From: Prinia subflava
Taxonomy: Eukaryota > Chordata > Aves > Passeriformes > Cisticolidae
Reading direction: 5' to 3'
DNA: 64,000 nucleotides
Assembly: GCF_021018805.1 (NCBI RefSeq)
Contig: NC_086257.1
Span: forward strand, 15,868,693 to 15,932,692
The number at the start of each line of letters is the position of its first letter. The first letter of the stretch is position 1. The position numbers were made by a program, and so were the translations under genes. A model generated the notes under the pieces. The model was not told the origin of the DNA and ran no database searches. It saw only the letters and a program-made list of their open reading frames with translations. This document shows, piece after piece, positions 50,474 through 62,686 of this stretch.

Positions 50474-50865
50474 GGCTGGCGCCGGCCGCGCCGCCCCGAC
50501 GGGCAGCCTGTCTCGATGCCCCTCTGATCTGTCCAGTGCCCAGGGCAGGTTCCCTTTCCACTGGCCTGGCTGCCAAATCCATCTCTGTGGCTTGTCTAAC
50601 CGGCATGGCACTCTTAACCCCCACGCCTGGTGCTTTCTTAACTCCGTCTCGAGAAGGGTGAAGGAAATTGGCGCCGAGCCCCCCTTTCCCAGTGACATGG
50701 TGCCCCACGGGAAGGGGCCCCACCTGGCCCCAGCACCGCTGCCTGGGGACCACGTGCTGCTGCCAGCTCCCAGCATTTCTGCATCCCTCCCTCTCCACTG
50801 GGACTCCTGGGCCACCTCGGCTCCCCCTCCAAGGCAGCCGTGCAAGGGTTGGGCACAGCCGCACG

Positions 50866-50897
50866 GTTGGTGGGTTGGTGGGTTGGTGGGTTGGGTT
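50866..50897. repeat. (GGTTGGTG)n short repeat
   Basis: Three to four GGTTGGTG units in tandem. If the MAp44 transcript extends this far it lies in its 3' UTR. Confidence 0.85.
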
Positions 50898-53090
50898 CAG
50901 TCTCCCACTGTCCCTCCTCACTGGCCCAGTGTCACAAATAAGAAACACTCCTTCCTCCCCTCTCCCCAAGAGTCCTGGTGCCTCTCAGACCCTCCAGACA
51001 AGGAGGCCTGGAGGATGGGTTGGTATCACCAGCCCATTCCTGCAGGCACCGAGCCCCGGCACCGAGACAGGGCGCTGGATGTTCCCCCACTTCCCCTTTG
51101 CTCCCCACGGCTGGCCTGGCAGAGGTGAGGATGGACTGGCCTCAGGCTGACTGCAGCTGAAGGAGATCAGAGCCTGGTATCTGGCCCCTTTACCATCCCC
51201 AGGAACCATGGGCACACACCCTGTACTCCCTGGGGCACTGGAGGCTCCACTAGGAGGATGCCAGGATGTGGACCTGAGGCTGGGAGAGGAGGTGGAGGAG
51301 ATATGTGTTGGGGATGTCAGTCCACTTCTGGTCCTCCAAAGCAGAGATGCTAAATGGCCCCTTTCCTGATGGAAAACTCCAGAAAGACTCACAGAACAAA
51401 AGCTCTCCCCTCATCCTTTCAGCAGGACCTGGGACACTGGTGCACCTCTCTACCAGAGCCCATTCTCCAAGGGTCAGGCCTGCCCAGGTCTGAGGGACAC
51501 ACAGGGATGAGGTGGGCTGTGTGGGCCAGTGAATGCTACTCTGTAGCTATAAACAACCTCAGAGTAGAGAGAAGTGGTCCAGGATGGTCCCCTGACATTC
51601 ATTCCCTCTTTCCTGGAAGGAAACAGGTACCCAGAGTCTCCACCCAGCCTGCCTGCACCTACACACTCATCCCATACCTTGCTGTCTCTACAGACAGTGG
51701 AGGGGACCCTGGTGAATGGTGAGCTGCAGTATTTTGCCATAAACCAGGCTTTTTTCACCCAAGGAATTAGGCAATCCAAAGCAGTGGTACATATCCCTGG
51801 TTCCAGCTACTATGTCTAGTGAGTTCTTTCTGTTAGCCTGGATCAGTTAGGGCTCCTGTCCTCGTTCCCTTTGCATCCTGGAGCACATGGGAACAACAGA
51901 CCTCACACCATCCCTGATCCACAGGAGCTGCTTACTGCAAAGTCATCATTTCCCTGCTCAAACCCTCATCCTAAACATGGCAGAACCCAGCTCCACAGCA
52001 CTGATTCTTGGCAGGATCAGACCCTGGTTCCTGCCCTCCACTGGGGCAGGTCACCCAGGATGGGGTAGGGGAAAGCTGCACAGCATCACCCGAATGTGCT
52101 GTGAACTGCCCACATGGTAGGGAGGCTCAGCTCCAAGGAGGTGACTCCTGGATTTGGCAGATGAACCTCCCACAGCCTGTGGTCTTCCCTAGAGTGTTTG
52201 GCACAAACCTAATTTAGGGGACAAGCTGTGGGGAGAGGCAGGGCAGAGCACTCTGAGGTATCATGGGGAGAAAGAGAACCATGGACAGGCCATGGGGAAG
52301 GGAAGTGGCACCCCAAAATTCTCCCTCCATCAGACCCTGTGTCAACACCAGGGATTGGTGAAGCAGAGCCAACCCTGCTGATGTCTTGGGGAATGGAGCA
52401 GGTTTGGTCTCACCCAGGTGTACTGGCATCACCCCTGCCTGCAGACCAGCCAAGCCACACTCCCAATGTCCTTCCTCTGCTGTCAAAGGGCAGCCAGGAC
52501 CAAGGGTTGTTCCACCTCATCTGTAAATGCTCATCAGCACTGTTTGGTGAGCAAGACCAGAGCAGGAAGGACAGGGTTGTGCTCTCAGCAAGGCCTTGTG
52601 CATAGAGGAGCACCCCTGATGCACAGCTGTGAATCACTGCCTGCCTCTCCGTGCACACCTCTACAATGCAGACACACTCTGGGACCATCTCACAACAGAC
52701 TTCACCTGCCAGAACGGGCTTCTTCCCCTCTCACTGGTGTAGCAGAGAGATCTTGCACTACATGGAGGGTCTCCTGGCCCTGGGGTCTCCACCAGTGTGA
52801 GTGGTGATGGTCACACAGCCTGTGGGTGGGACATGCTGCTGTTGTTCCATGGTGCCACTCACGTACTCTGTGCAGGGTGGCCATGGGAGGGTTTCACAGA
52901 GCCAGGCTGCCCTGCCAGGACAGAGCCTCCTGCAGTGCCAGAGGGAAATGGGACACAGCATTATACAGCCACTTATTCTGTCCCACAGACCACCCCGCCA
53001 TGCCAAAGCCCAGCACTACCTGCCTGCTGGCTGGCTGAACACCCCGAGGTGCAGCACAGGGTTCAACCCCCCTTCTGTGTTGGCTTTCAG

Positions 53091-53228
53091 TTGCTGACTG
53101 CAAAGCGCCGCCGGAGCTGGAGCACGGCTTTGTCACCTTCTCCACCAGGAACAACCTGACCACCTACCAAGCAGCCATCCAGTACCACTGCCAGCACCCC
53201 TACTACCACATGGCCCCCAACAGCACCG
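53091..53228 (+). CDS. MASP1 exon 9 (MASP-3): first half of CCP2
   Basis: Residues 362-407 plus one base, beginning IADCKAPPELEHGFVTF and ending HMAPNST. It contains two Cys of the second sushi module and the FSTRNNLTTY segment conserved in MASP1, with an N-glycosylation sequon (NLT). CCP2 spaces the protease from the binding domains and carries exosites for substrates. The acceptor is TTTCAG after a T-rich tract, the donor GTGAGC. It would be exon 10 in the human numbering that counts the MAp44 exon. Confidence 0.95.
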
Positions 53229-54217
53229 GTGAGCAGTGGGGCCAGTGGGGCCCACGGCACAGTGAGGCCGGGCACGTGGGGTGCAAGTGGGGGGAGCCTG
53301 GGATGGCAGCTCCAGGGTGTTCTGCAAACAGCAGGCTGTGGATGTAGCCTACACATACCAAACCCTGTCTGCCCTGCCTGGACTGCCAGACTGGACAAAT
53401 CCTGCTCCACAACGAGGTAGGATGGAGTTGGCCTTGCTGGCTGCTTTCTCTGAGTGTTTCACAGCCTCGACAGAGCAGAGCGGGTGTTCTGCGTTCTGCT
53501 TTCTTACCCTGCCATCTGCTCCCTGCAGACTACGAAATTTTCAGAGTCTCTGTGAAAAGAACTGCTGCTGGAGAGAGCCAGGTCCAGCAGCCTCTGGAAG
53601 GGCTCTACAAGGCTCCTCATCCAAGCACCCAAATGTCCAGCACACACAAAGCTCAACAGACATCAGTGGGATCATATTAGACTGAGTTTTTCCTGCCATC
53701 CCCCTTGGTCCACAACCACAGAAAAACCACGGTGGTTTATCAAGCACCACAGTTCTCTGTACCCTTCAGACCCAGTTCTGGACAGTAGAAAGGATGCATA
53801 CACAGCCCAGCCCTTCTCCCTTCTCCTCCCTCAGCAAGCAAAGCCAAAAGAATTCCTCACATTCTTGCCTCCCTGCTTTTATCTCCCTGCATATGGTCCC
53901 AGAATCACATATAAATTAGCAGAATGGGCATTGGCAGCATTTTTATGTGGAGGCAGCTGCCAGCTGAGGCTGAGGATACAGCACAGCCCTCCAGACAGCT
54001 CAAGGCAATGAAACTGAGGATGGAGACACGTCCCTGCATGGGACCAGGGCCACCAAGTCCCCCTGGGAATGGAGCACAGAGGGCATTAAAAGGGAGGCCC
54101 CTTCCTGCTCTGAAAAAGGATTCCAAGGGCCCTGGCAGCTAGGCAAGGTCTCCTCAGTGGAAAGGACAATCCCTCATGCCAGGACCAGAGCCTGGCTAAC
54201 ACTTTGCTCTCTTCCAG
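53229..54217 (+). other. MASP1 intron between the CCP2 exons
   Basis: A 989-bp intron with a GTGAGC donor and TTCCAG acceptor. Nothing else is recognised. Confidence 0.85.
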
Positions 54218-54292
54218 CCACCTACACGTGCGATGCATTGGGGCGGTGGAGCAGCGAGGAGCTGGGGACCAGGCTGCCGTCCTGCCGACCAG
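54218..54292 (+). CDS. MASP1 exon 10 (MASP-3): second half of CCP2
   Basis: Residues 408-432 plus one base: ATYTCDALGRWSSEELG and then TRLPSCRP. It supplies the third and fourth Cys and the conserved Trp of CCP2. Compared with the human segment I recall, the middle (SSEEL) is diverged but the length is similar. The acceptor is TTCCAG and the donor GTACTG. It exits in phase 1 to the protease exon. Confidence 0.93.
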
Positions 54293-56772
54293 GTACTGCT
54301 GCTGGGGGGCTGCTTCCACAGCCAGGGGTGCAGAGCAGGGCATGCAGGGGGGGATGCTGCCATGCAGGAACCCTGCTCCCCGTGACAGTGCCAGCTGTAC
54401 ATACCCAAGTGCCACAATGCCTGGCCAGGAGGGTGGTGGGGACAGGATTTCTGCTATCCCAGCAGGATCTCCAGGTCAGGGGGCTGTGGTGGCACCGGGG
54501 TCACAGCCATCCCAGGGGCCCCCAAGCTCCCCTCTCCAGTACACAAGGAAACCAGCAGCCCACTGGCCATGTTCAGCCCCCAGCATCCCTGGAGATGGTT
54601 TTAGCCAAGAGCAGAGCATTACCTGGCTGTAAGCTCCTATTGGCAGTGTGTACACATCCAGTAGCAATTATCACCTCTTCAAGCCTTCCAGAAAAAAACA
54701 AACTCCTTTACAGGGGAAGGAAAAGTCTCAAGTCTTTGAGCAGTGGCAGAAATGTTTGCAGCCAGCAAGTTTCCAGGCCTGGCACCTGTTTGGGATTAAA
54801 CAAAAGTCTCTGGGACAGTTTCTGGCCATAGCCAAGCGTGGGGCCAGGCTGGCTGGCACACCGGGAGCCTGGAGGCAGCTTGGGTGTGGATTGTAGTGGG
54901 ATGTGCAGGGATGGCTCTCCAGAGAGGTGCAGGGATCCAGCTGCCATGCAGAAGCTGCAGCTGCAACCACCCTGAGGTTCACACACTGGCCCAGCCCCAT
55001 GGAGGGTATCTGCTCTCCAGCCATGCTGAGACACTGCAAGGCTAGAGGAAGGACTCCTAAGATTCTCTGCATCCCACAAAACTCCAAGACCAGGGCTGTG
55101 GCTGCTCTTGTTGTGGCAGCCACTCTCTGCATCTCTGCTTGATGTTTCAGCCTGAACTAATTTGAGCTGGGAGCATACGGGGACAGCTTTGGAGCCATAG
55201 CTGCTTTCATGGGCCATTTCCAGGCCTTGTGATTAGTGACAGGAGTCAGAGAGACTTCAGGAAAATGGAAAATCCCAGAGAGAGGGTGATGCTCTCCTGA
55301 GATCAGCATCTGCAGGCAGCAGCTGGCCAGCTGCTCTTCAAATCTTCCCCTGTGTCTCATGCACCTCCCCATCAATAGGAACCTCTGCTCCAGGCTGCTC
55401 CATGCCTGTCTCTGCCATTAGTGGGAGCATTTGCAGTCTGGTCAGCATTTTTGATATGTAATTTAATAGAATAAATATTTGGCTGGATGTACTTCCTCTA
55501 AAAGCATCTCCCTGGAACAGCCATCAGCTTTGGTGCAGCAGAGCAGATGGGCTGGGACAAAGGAATTCTTTTCCTGAGCATTTTTCTATTCCTTTCAGCA
55601 CTGGGAAAGAAGAGGTGCAGGGCACCTGCAGAGACACATTCACCATGTTCCCTCCCTGCTAGAGTTACATTTTTCCTAGAGACAGACTCCAGCCTCAAGA
55701 AATCCACATTAGCAGCTTCCAGTGCTCCTACCCTGGTTCCAAGACTGATTCTCACCCTGACCCCACCACCCTGAGGGGTAAGACCCTCTGTTTGTGAGGC
55801 TTTGCATTGTCCCCTCACAGCACAGGTGGCATTGAGGCAGAGTCCCAGTACGTGCATGGAGCATCTGGGGGTTTTTTGCAGACTAAGAGGGATGAGACCA
55901 GCACGTGAGTTGCTGTGATTCAGGACTCTTCCAGATGTAGGACAAGCCCAAATAGGCTCCCACAACCTCCCAGTGACATCAGCATCCCCAAACCACCTGA
56001 GACCCCCCCTCCACAGTGCAGCCACAGGCAGTGCCAGCCCCACCACCAACAGCCATGTCCAAAGGCTTAAGTTCCCTAGGGACAGGATTGTCACTCCCCA
56101 CCATGTCCAACCTCTCAGAGACACCTTCAACATCCTGATTCCTTCATCTTCCTAACACTATGCCTAGATAAAGCTCCTGGAAGCAGAGCAGGCACCATGT
56201 CAGGGCTCTTCAGGCATTAATTCTGGGTCTGTCGAAGAGCTGAGCAGAGAGGTTCTGGTTTGGCTGCCACAATTGTGGATGATGAGACAGAGGAGTAAAG
56301 ACCATGGTGCTAGGCAACATTCCATGGCCAAGCCTTCTCCAGCCACAGCAGCTCCAGGAGGGCAAATGCCATGGCTATGAGAACACAGACCTCATGACAG
56401 GTCTCAGAGTGAGGGGTGAGACTGGGTTGATGTCAAGCTCCAGTCCTCCCACCATCCCTCCCCTGGGTCTCTTGGCACACTAAGCAGGAGCCAGGCAAGT
56501 GCCTGAAAGGTCTGTGAAGGGCTGGGTGAGCTCACAGGTCACAGTGAGCTATAAGATTACTCATTTGGCCTTGCTGCTTCTGAAGTGGTGTGGATTTAGC
56601 CAAATCACTCCAGAAGCTGAAAATGGAAAGAAAAACAAAACTAAAAAAGACAAAAGACAGTGTTTGGTTTGAAGACAACCAGCCACATGGCATACCCTAC
56701 AGGGATCCCCCTTTTCATTTGTTCCCTAGATAGATAAGCTGGAAGTAACTGTGCTGTCCCTCCTGTCCCCAG
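54293..56772 (+). other. MASP1 intron before the protease exon
   Basis: A 2.48-kb intron with a GTACTG donor and TCCCCAG acceptor. No further coding exon is seen. Confidence 0.85.
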
Positions 56773-57668
56773 TGTGTGGCCGGCCAGCTCGTCCTCTGCC
56801 TGGCATCATCAAGCGCATCATCGGCGGGCGGAACGCGGAGCCCGGCTTCTTCCCCTGGCAGGCCCTGATTGTGGTGGAGGACATGTCCCGGGTGCCCAAC
56901 GACAAATGGTTCGGCAGCGGGGCCCTGCTCTCGGAGTCCTGGGTGCTGACAGCCGCCCACGTGCTCCGGTCCCAGCGGCGGGACAAGACCATCATCCCCG
57001 TCTCCAAGGAGCACGTCACCGTCTATCTGGCCCTCCACGATGTGAGGAACAAGATGGAAGCTGTCAACAGGACCGTGGAGAGGATCATCCTCCATGAGGA
57101 GTTTGACATCCAGAACTACAACCACGACATCGCGCTGGTCAAGCTGAAGGAGAAGGTGACCATGGGGAAGTATGTCATGCCTGTCTGCCTGCCCCAGTTT
57201 GAGCACGAGCTGGAGGGGCCTCACCCCAACACGCTGGGGCTGGTGGCTGGCTGGGGAATCTCCAACCCCAACATCACTGTGGACGAGATCATCAGCTCAG
57301 GCATGAGGACCCTGTCTGACATTCTGCAGTACGTCAAACTGCCCGTGGTGCTGCACGCCGAGTGCAAGACCAGCTACGAGTCGCGCTCGGGCAACTACAG
57401 CGTGACCGAGAACATGTTCTGCGCCGGCTACTACGAGGGGGGGAAGGACACTTGTCTGGGGGACAGCGGGGGAGCCTTCGTCATCCAGGACCCGGGAACG
57501 CGGAGGTGGGTGGCCCAAGGGCTGGTCTCGTGGGGTGGCCCAGAGGAGTGCGGCAGCAAGCAGGTGTACGGCGTGTACACCAAGGTCTCTAACTACGTGG
57601 ACTGGGTGGAGCAGAAAACAGGCTCCTCAGAGAGATGGACATTTCTGGACCCAGAGCTGGAGAGATGA
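56773..57668 (+). CDS. MASP1 exon 11: MASP-3 serine protease domain and stop
   Basis: A single exon encodes residues 433-730, the hallmark of MASP-3. It starts VCGRPARPLP; the Cys links to the protease domain after cleavage. Activation should occur at KR|IIGG (Arg447-Ile448). The catalytic triad is His495 (TAAHVL), Asp551 (NHDIAL) and Ser664 (GDSGG). The S1 pocket residue is Asp658 (KDTCLGDS), so cleavage is trypsin-like after Arg or Lys. The His-loop disulfide is absent, as in other MASP-2, MASP-3 and C1r/C1s-type proteases. The sequence is strongly conserved with mammalian MASP-3, including a long ECKTSYESRSGNYSVTENMF segment. In mammals MASP-3 activates pro-factor D of the alternative pathway; that role here is by homology. 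Confidence 0.97.
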
Positions 57669-58218
57669 GTGACTAAGCAGCCTGCTGCCACTGCGGCTCC
57701 CTTTCTTCTTGTTATTGTTTAATGTGCTCCAGACTCGGGTCTTTCGCAAGCAATAGCCACGATACTCCACGCACGCCAAGCCCTTGCCAGGTCATTTGTT
57801 TCGCTTGGTCCCCCATCCCTTCGCCTGCATTCTTAGGAAATGCTTGCTAGGGAGCTGAAGGGAGGGGGCGAAGGACAAGATCTCAGCTGGTGTCCTCCGC
57901 ATGTGCTGCCCATCTGCAAACCTCACCCACACTCCGGGGAACTTCCCTGCAAGCCAGGAAAAAGGCACAGCAATTGAGACAGCGTTTCTCTGACACCAAA
58001 GCTTTGTGCCATGCACAGGGAATTGTCCCCACCCCCAGGGCTCTCCGGCCAGATCTCTCCATCAGAAGATGCAACTACAGAGCTTCAGAGCCTGTGGACA
58101 GTGCAGGAAACCCACGTGGGCAGGCCTGGGCCTCACAGGTTCCCCATGCTGGTGAACCCCTTTTCTGTGCAAGGAGTAGTGAGACAGTCCTGGGAGTCTG
58201 CCATTATTTTTATATGCA

Positions 58219-58224
58219 AATAAA
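58219..58224 (+). terminator. Proximal AATAAA for MASP-3
   Basis: A canonical hexamer 550 bases after the stop codon. It is followed within 30 bases by a modest GT-containing stretch (TTGGTGG). A short-UTR isoform is possible. Confidence 0.45.
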
Positions 58225-59296
58225 CATCCCATCTTGGTGGCATCTCAGGTGATATCCACCTGGCCCCAAAGATGTGAGGATGCATCCACATATAGCCCTA
58301 AATTTCAGCCATGGCTGCCAAGACAGCACCAGTCCAAATGGGATACCTGTATCCCTCCATGTGGGATGAGTCACCCACAAAGGACAGGGAGCAGGGGCTG
58401 GACTCAGCATCACCCTGACCTCCAGTCACAGAAATTTCTCCAGTCTTCTATCACCTGAAGCCCTCTCCAGTCCCACCCCAAGTTTAGCTCTGTGGTTTCC
58501 AGCCACAGCAGACCTCCCAAGGAAAGTTTTCCATCACAAGACAGCTTCACATTGGCTGGATCTAAGCAATACTTATTTTCAGCAGAAGCATAAAACACCC
58601 TTCCTTGGCTTTCATCTCTTTCTCAGGGGCCTGGTTAGTCCTGCATGACAGTTTATTTACTCTTTCAAGAACCTAGACCCTTTTAACTGCTTTTTGAGGC
58701 CACTGATTTAGCTGATTTACAGGTTACCAGTGGTGTTCAGTGTTTGTTCATGGCTCTTGAGGCCTATTGCAGGTGTCTAAGTCCTTCTAGACTGACTCAA
58801 ACCCACTAACACACCAGAAGTATTCATATCTCCCCAGCTTCCATCCATGGTCCATGCAGACAAGTCCCAACAAGGAACAAGGTCAGGTGAGATGTCCTTC
58901 CTTCAGCAGGGAAACCTCCTTCACTTGCCAGCAAAGCCCTCCTATAGCTGTAAGCAACATGCAAAAATTGCTTGCTGCATGCCTGTAGCCTCCTTCAGGC
59001 CTCTCCTTCTCCTGCTTCTCCTTTGGTTTTTCCATGAAAGGAAGAAGCCAACAGCAGATGAGACACTCTGATATTTTGCTATCATCCAAAATGCCATTTG
59101 TAGAACTTGTAGAGGAGCAGAAGGCCTAAAGAAGGTTGAACTTGCAGATACACTATGAACTATACTCTTGGCTATGTCATGTAACTGCAAGATATTTTTT
59201 TAATATATATGTATTGCTTTTTTAATATATATTACATTCTGTAAAATACCTGATGTCAGGTAAGGATGGTTCTCTCAGTCTTCCTCCTGAGAACAA

Positions 59297-59302
59297 AATA
59301 AA
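59297..59302 (+). terminator. Distal AATAAA for MASP-3
   Basis: A canonical hexamer followed about 25 bases later by a GT-rich stretch (TTGTGCCCTGTGG), the usual layout of a cleavage site. It is the better candidate of the two for the main end of the gene. Confidence 0.6.
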
Positions 59303-59320
59303 ATTTTTGTATGTACTGAG

Positions 59321-62300
59321 CTTGTGCCCTGTGGCTTTTATTCCTAGAGGAACATGGTCAAGGCTGGTTGCTGATGTCTGCCATGCATGCCTCCACTCCC
59401 AGGAGAATCCTCACACCATCCCTCACTCCTGACGGCTGCTCAACCTTGGCCTGTGCAGCTTCTTGGGCTGAGACAGACCCTGAGCAGCCCCTGAATACAA
59501 ATCACAAAAAAAGGGCAACAGAGGAGATCCTGCCTTCAATTATTTATAGCCTTAGCACATCACTGAAGATGGGGGTAGAGGCAGGAGCAGAGGGCAGCAA
59601 CCTGTTTGCTGAGAATAGCAATTAAGTCTGAGTTCAACTGACATGAGAAAATAAATATGAGGTATATGAATTTTGCTTTAAAAGGTGTGAAAAATCAGCC
59701 CATCCTCAGTAGTTGTTTGACTGAGAGAGCACATCCTGACAGCAGAGGACCTGCAGTGAGCTCAGATGTGAGCTGAGGCAGGAACAAAACTCTGCCGAAC
59801 ATCTGCACCAGAGACTGTGAGAATCTACACTCTGGAGAGAGCTTGAAATAATGGAGACTGTCTCCTCCCATGTGCCTGTATCCAGGGCTGGGAGCTGGGT
59901 TATTGATCCTTATTTTCCTGTGGCACAGAAATGAAAAACAGCACCAGGCTCCTCTGCGTTGATGGCAGGGAGGAAGGCGGTGGGTCTGGCTCGGTCACAG
60001 GTCTGCTAACACATCCAGAGACATCACGGGAGTAAAGGAGAGGAGACAAAAAAGCAAAATAAAGGCATGGTCCCCTGAGCATTAAACCATCATCTGTAGG
60101 ATCTGAGCCTAGACAGCCCTGGGGCACATTAAAAAATATTGCTGCCCTTTAACAGAGCACTGGTAAATACAGACTCTCCCCGCCTCCCGTCAATAGCTTT
60201 GCCGGGAAATCTCCGACCCAGCCCAGCCCTCGCCCCCTGCTCACGAAGCCGCCAGCCCCGAGCGCCCCACGGGCTCTGCGGTGGCTGCAGGGTGGGCTGG
60301 GAACAGGCAGCCGAGGGGAAAAGTGAGATCAACAATGGGCTTTGCATTTTCTGGCACCTCGCAACCTGCCACAGTGGTGAGAGCGTCTCTCCGGGGAGAC
60401 AGGCGCGGAGACAGCTATTTATCAGTCTGGCTGTGGTGAAAAGCCAGCAACACATCCCTGGGTGAAGTTTTTTGCTGTCCCTGGCTGCGAGTGCCAGTTG
60501 AGAGTTGGCTGTAGCAGAGCCCAATCTCAAACAGACCGAGGGGACAGACAGGACCTGCACAGAACCCACAGAGAGAGCATCCTTCTTCCCTCATCCCCTG
60601 GGGTGGGCTGGCTGTTCCCATGACAGCTGGGGGCCAGGCCAGGAATGTTTGCTCTGAACCCCAAAAATGCCAAGAGCCACATAAAGCAGAATTTTGAAGG
60701 CAGTATGCTATGAAACTAGTATTGGGCACAACAGCATGTTGGAAAGGGGTATCCTGGAAAGGACCCCAAAAATGAGGCCATGGCTGAGAAGCCCATGTAT
60801 GCACAGGTGGCTCTGAGGACTGGGGAGGAGATGAAGGGGCTGCACGAGGGAGGGGACGTGCTTGCACAGGATGGGGACACAGGCAGGCAAGAAGGCAGCA
60901 GCAAGGAGGGGACCAGGGAAAAAGGAGCATATTCACACAAGGCCATGGATGGGGGAGCACGGTGGGTGTGTAAAAGACTGCGGGGGAGCAAGAAGTGGAT
61001 CTGCCCTTGTAAAAGAGCAGAGAGACTCAAGCAGGAAAATAAGGACCCCTGCAGGGACGTAGTCTCCACCAGAGTTGGCATCTCAGGCAGAGGCGAGGGA
61101 GTTCCCGCTCAGCAGCTGGGTGGCTGGGGAGGCTGCACACAGCCCAGACACGGTAACTGGGGCTGGGAAAACCTCAGCATGGAGAGAAGAGGGCTGTGGG
61201 CAATGGCAGCAGGAAACTTGGCCCTGTCTTTGCTTCATGACAGAACGCCGGCAGGCTGCTCCCAGCGCAGGGGGGGAGGAAGCTGCTCCAGGCTGCAGGA
61301 TCAGCCCCATCAGAGCACAGCCCGGCAGAGCCGCGGCAGAGGCGCTCATCACAGCACAGGATGGGCTTTGGGGGGCCAGGCTACAGGGGAGCAGCTGGGA
61401 CAGAAACAGGAGGGAGGGCATCCCCCGTGTGAGGAGCGCTGCACCGTCCCAGCGCTGGCGGGTCACTGGTGCCTCTGCTTCCCAGCGCATGCCGGAGACC
61501 TGCAGCTCCATCTGGTGGCTCCGGGGCTGCTGAGGCTGCAGAGAGAAGGGAAGAGCTGCTGAAGGGAAGAGCTGGTGGGATAAAAGCAGGGCAGAGCACT
61601 TGAGAAACCAGATCCACGCGGCGTCTGAACCACAAAGCGTTTTTCTTGTTATATTCATTTTTAAACCAATAGCCTGCAGGTTGCATATCTGAGAATACAG
61701 ACGAATCTTACAGCAGCAGAAAAAGCAGCCTAAAAGGCCCTTCAGGATACAGCAAGGAGGAAGGACAGCACCTGGGAAGCTGCACAGCCAGTGATTGATA
61801 CCGTGCGAGCCACACTGAGTTTGGTTATTTTTTTCCCTTCGGCCCATCATTCTTCCACTAATTCAGTCACAAAATCTTTGATATCATACCCATCTTCAGC
61901 ATCAAAGCATTTGCAAAGCCAGGAGAGGATGGATACAACTCCTTCAGTGGTTCTGCAGGTTTGCTCCTTGTTTGACTAATTTGACAGACAGGCCTAAAAC
62001 CAGTTTCAGTACCCAAAGTAATTTGGGGGTTGTTTAATTCAGCTCTTGCTACTCAGGTAAGCAGCAGATCCCCTGGTGTCTGTGTTTCAGGTCCTCCACC
62101 AGGCAGGCAATGCATGAATCCCAGAGAAAACATCAGGGAAGAGGGACCCATGAATGTGTTATAAACCCCCACTTAACCCCAGCAATCAGCATCCCAGCAC
62201 AGCAGGTGCCTGGGGCCACTGGAGCAGAGTAAGCCAGGAAGCTGATGGAGTTAATCGAAGTCATTCACCAGCCAGGATCACTGGCCAGCCTCTCTGTGAG

Positions 62301-62686
62301 AGGTATCAAACGAAAACAAAAACTGTGATGAGAATGGTGCAAGCACACCAAAGGGTGCTGTCTCCTAAATTGCTTGTAAACCCATCCAGGCTCAGCAGTG
62401 AGCTGGTGACTGCTGCTCATCACCGGCACCTCACTTCCCCAGGGAATGGCTGCATCTCCTGGATTCTCCTGTGGCCCCTGGTGGATTTCCATGGCATCTC
62501 CAGTGCATCCCCCAGTGCACTCCCAGGTGACAGCCCTCATACTCCTCTCTCTCACAGGGCACACCGTGCCCCCCCACCACCACTTGCTCACCTCAGGATC
62601 CCAGAGAAGACAGATTTTGGTAACCACGGTTGTGTTTGAGGCTTGTGATGTACAGGCTACAAGCTATTTCAAAAGTTTATTCAGGT
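59321..62686. other. Intergenic DNA between MASP1 and the - strand gene
   Basis: I searched by eye for MASP-1 type protease exons and saw no IFNGR, TAAHC, DVAL or GDSGGP block in any frame. A 260-codon + frame at 60780-61562 has no motif and overlaps a - strand frame of similar size. CpG-richer patches lie at 60170-60420 and 61240-61530. Confidence 0.6.
61505..61522. promoter_or_regulatory. CTCF-like motif
   Basis: CTCCATCTGGTGGCTCC matches the CTCF core in reverse orientation. It lies in a CpG-containing patch between MASP1 and the next gene. Confidence 0.4.

Larger units (their letters stand above)
48804..53090 (+). other. MASP1 intron 8, containing the MAp44-type exon
   Basis: A 4.3-kb intron in the MASP-3 transcript. 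It holds the candidate MAp44 terminal exon at 50412. Around that exon there is a local CpG-rich patch and a GGTTGGTG repeat (50866-50897). No AATAAA hexamer was found between 50474 and 53090; weaker variants (AATAAG near 50937, TATAAA near 51546) exist. Confidence 0.8.
36677..59320 (+). other. MASP1 transcription unit (MASP-3 and MAp44 forms)
   Basis: This is the MBL-associated serine protease 1 gene. MASP-3 is assembled from coding exons 36677-36681, 38733-38958, 45580-45757, 46021-46152, 46632-46828, 47112-47259, 47755-47873, 48725-48803, 53091-53228, 54218-54292 and 56773-57668. All introns are GT/AG, phases agree across every junction, and the sum is 730 codons; I recall 728 for human MASP-3. 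The order is signal peptide, CUB1, EGF, CUB2, CCP1, CCP2, S1 protease. The alternative terminal exon 50412-50473 gives a 381-residue MAp44-like form. No MASP-1 type split protease exons are seen. The transcription start is not defined, so the span begins at the ATG; the end assumes cleavage after the AATAAA at 59297. Confidence 0.93.
57669..59320 (+). other. MASP-3 3' UTR
   Basis: About 1.65 kb from the stop to the second AATAAA. The distal part is AU-rich: TTTTTTAATATATAT appears twice (about 59195-59210 and 59219-59231). Two poly(A) hexamers, at 58219 and 59297, could give short and long forms. Confidence 0.65.

Noticed and set aside
50313..51128. 271-codon + strand frame across the MAp44-type exon
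   Set aside because: It is in a different frame from the MAp44 tail and has no family resemblance. The local CpG-rich composition explains the lack of stops.
60780..61562. 260-codon + strand frame between MASP1 and the next gene
   Set aside because: No domain, no splice structure and an opposite-strand frame of similar length; I also checked it for MASP-1 protease motifs and found none.
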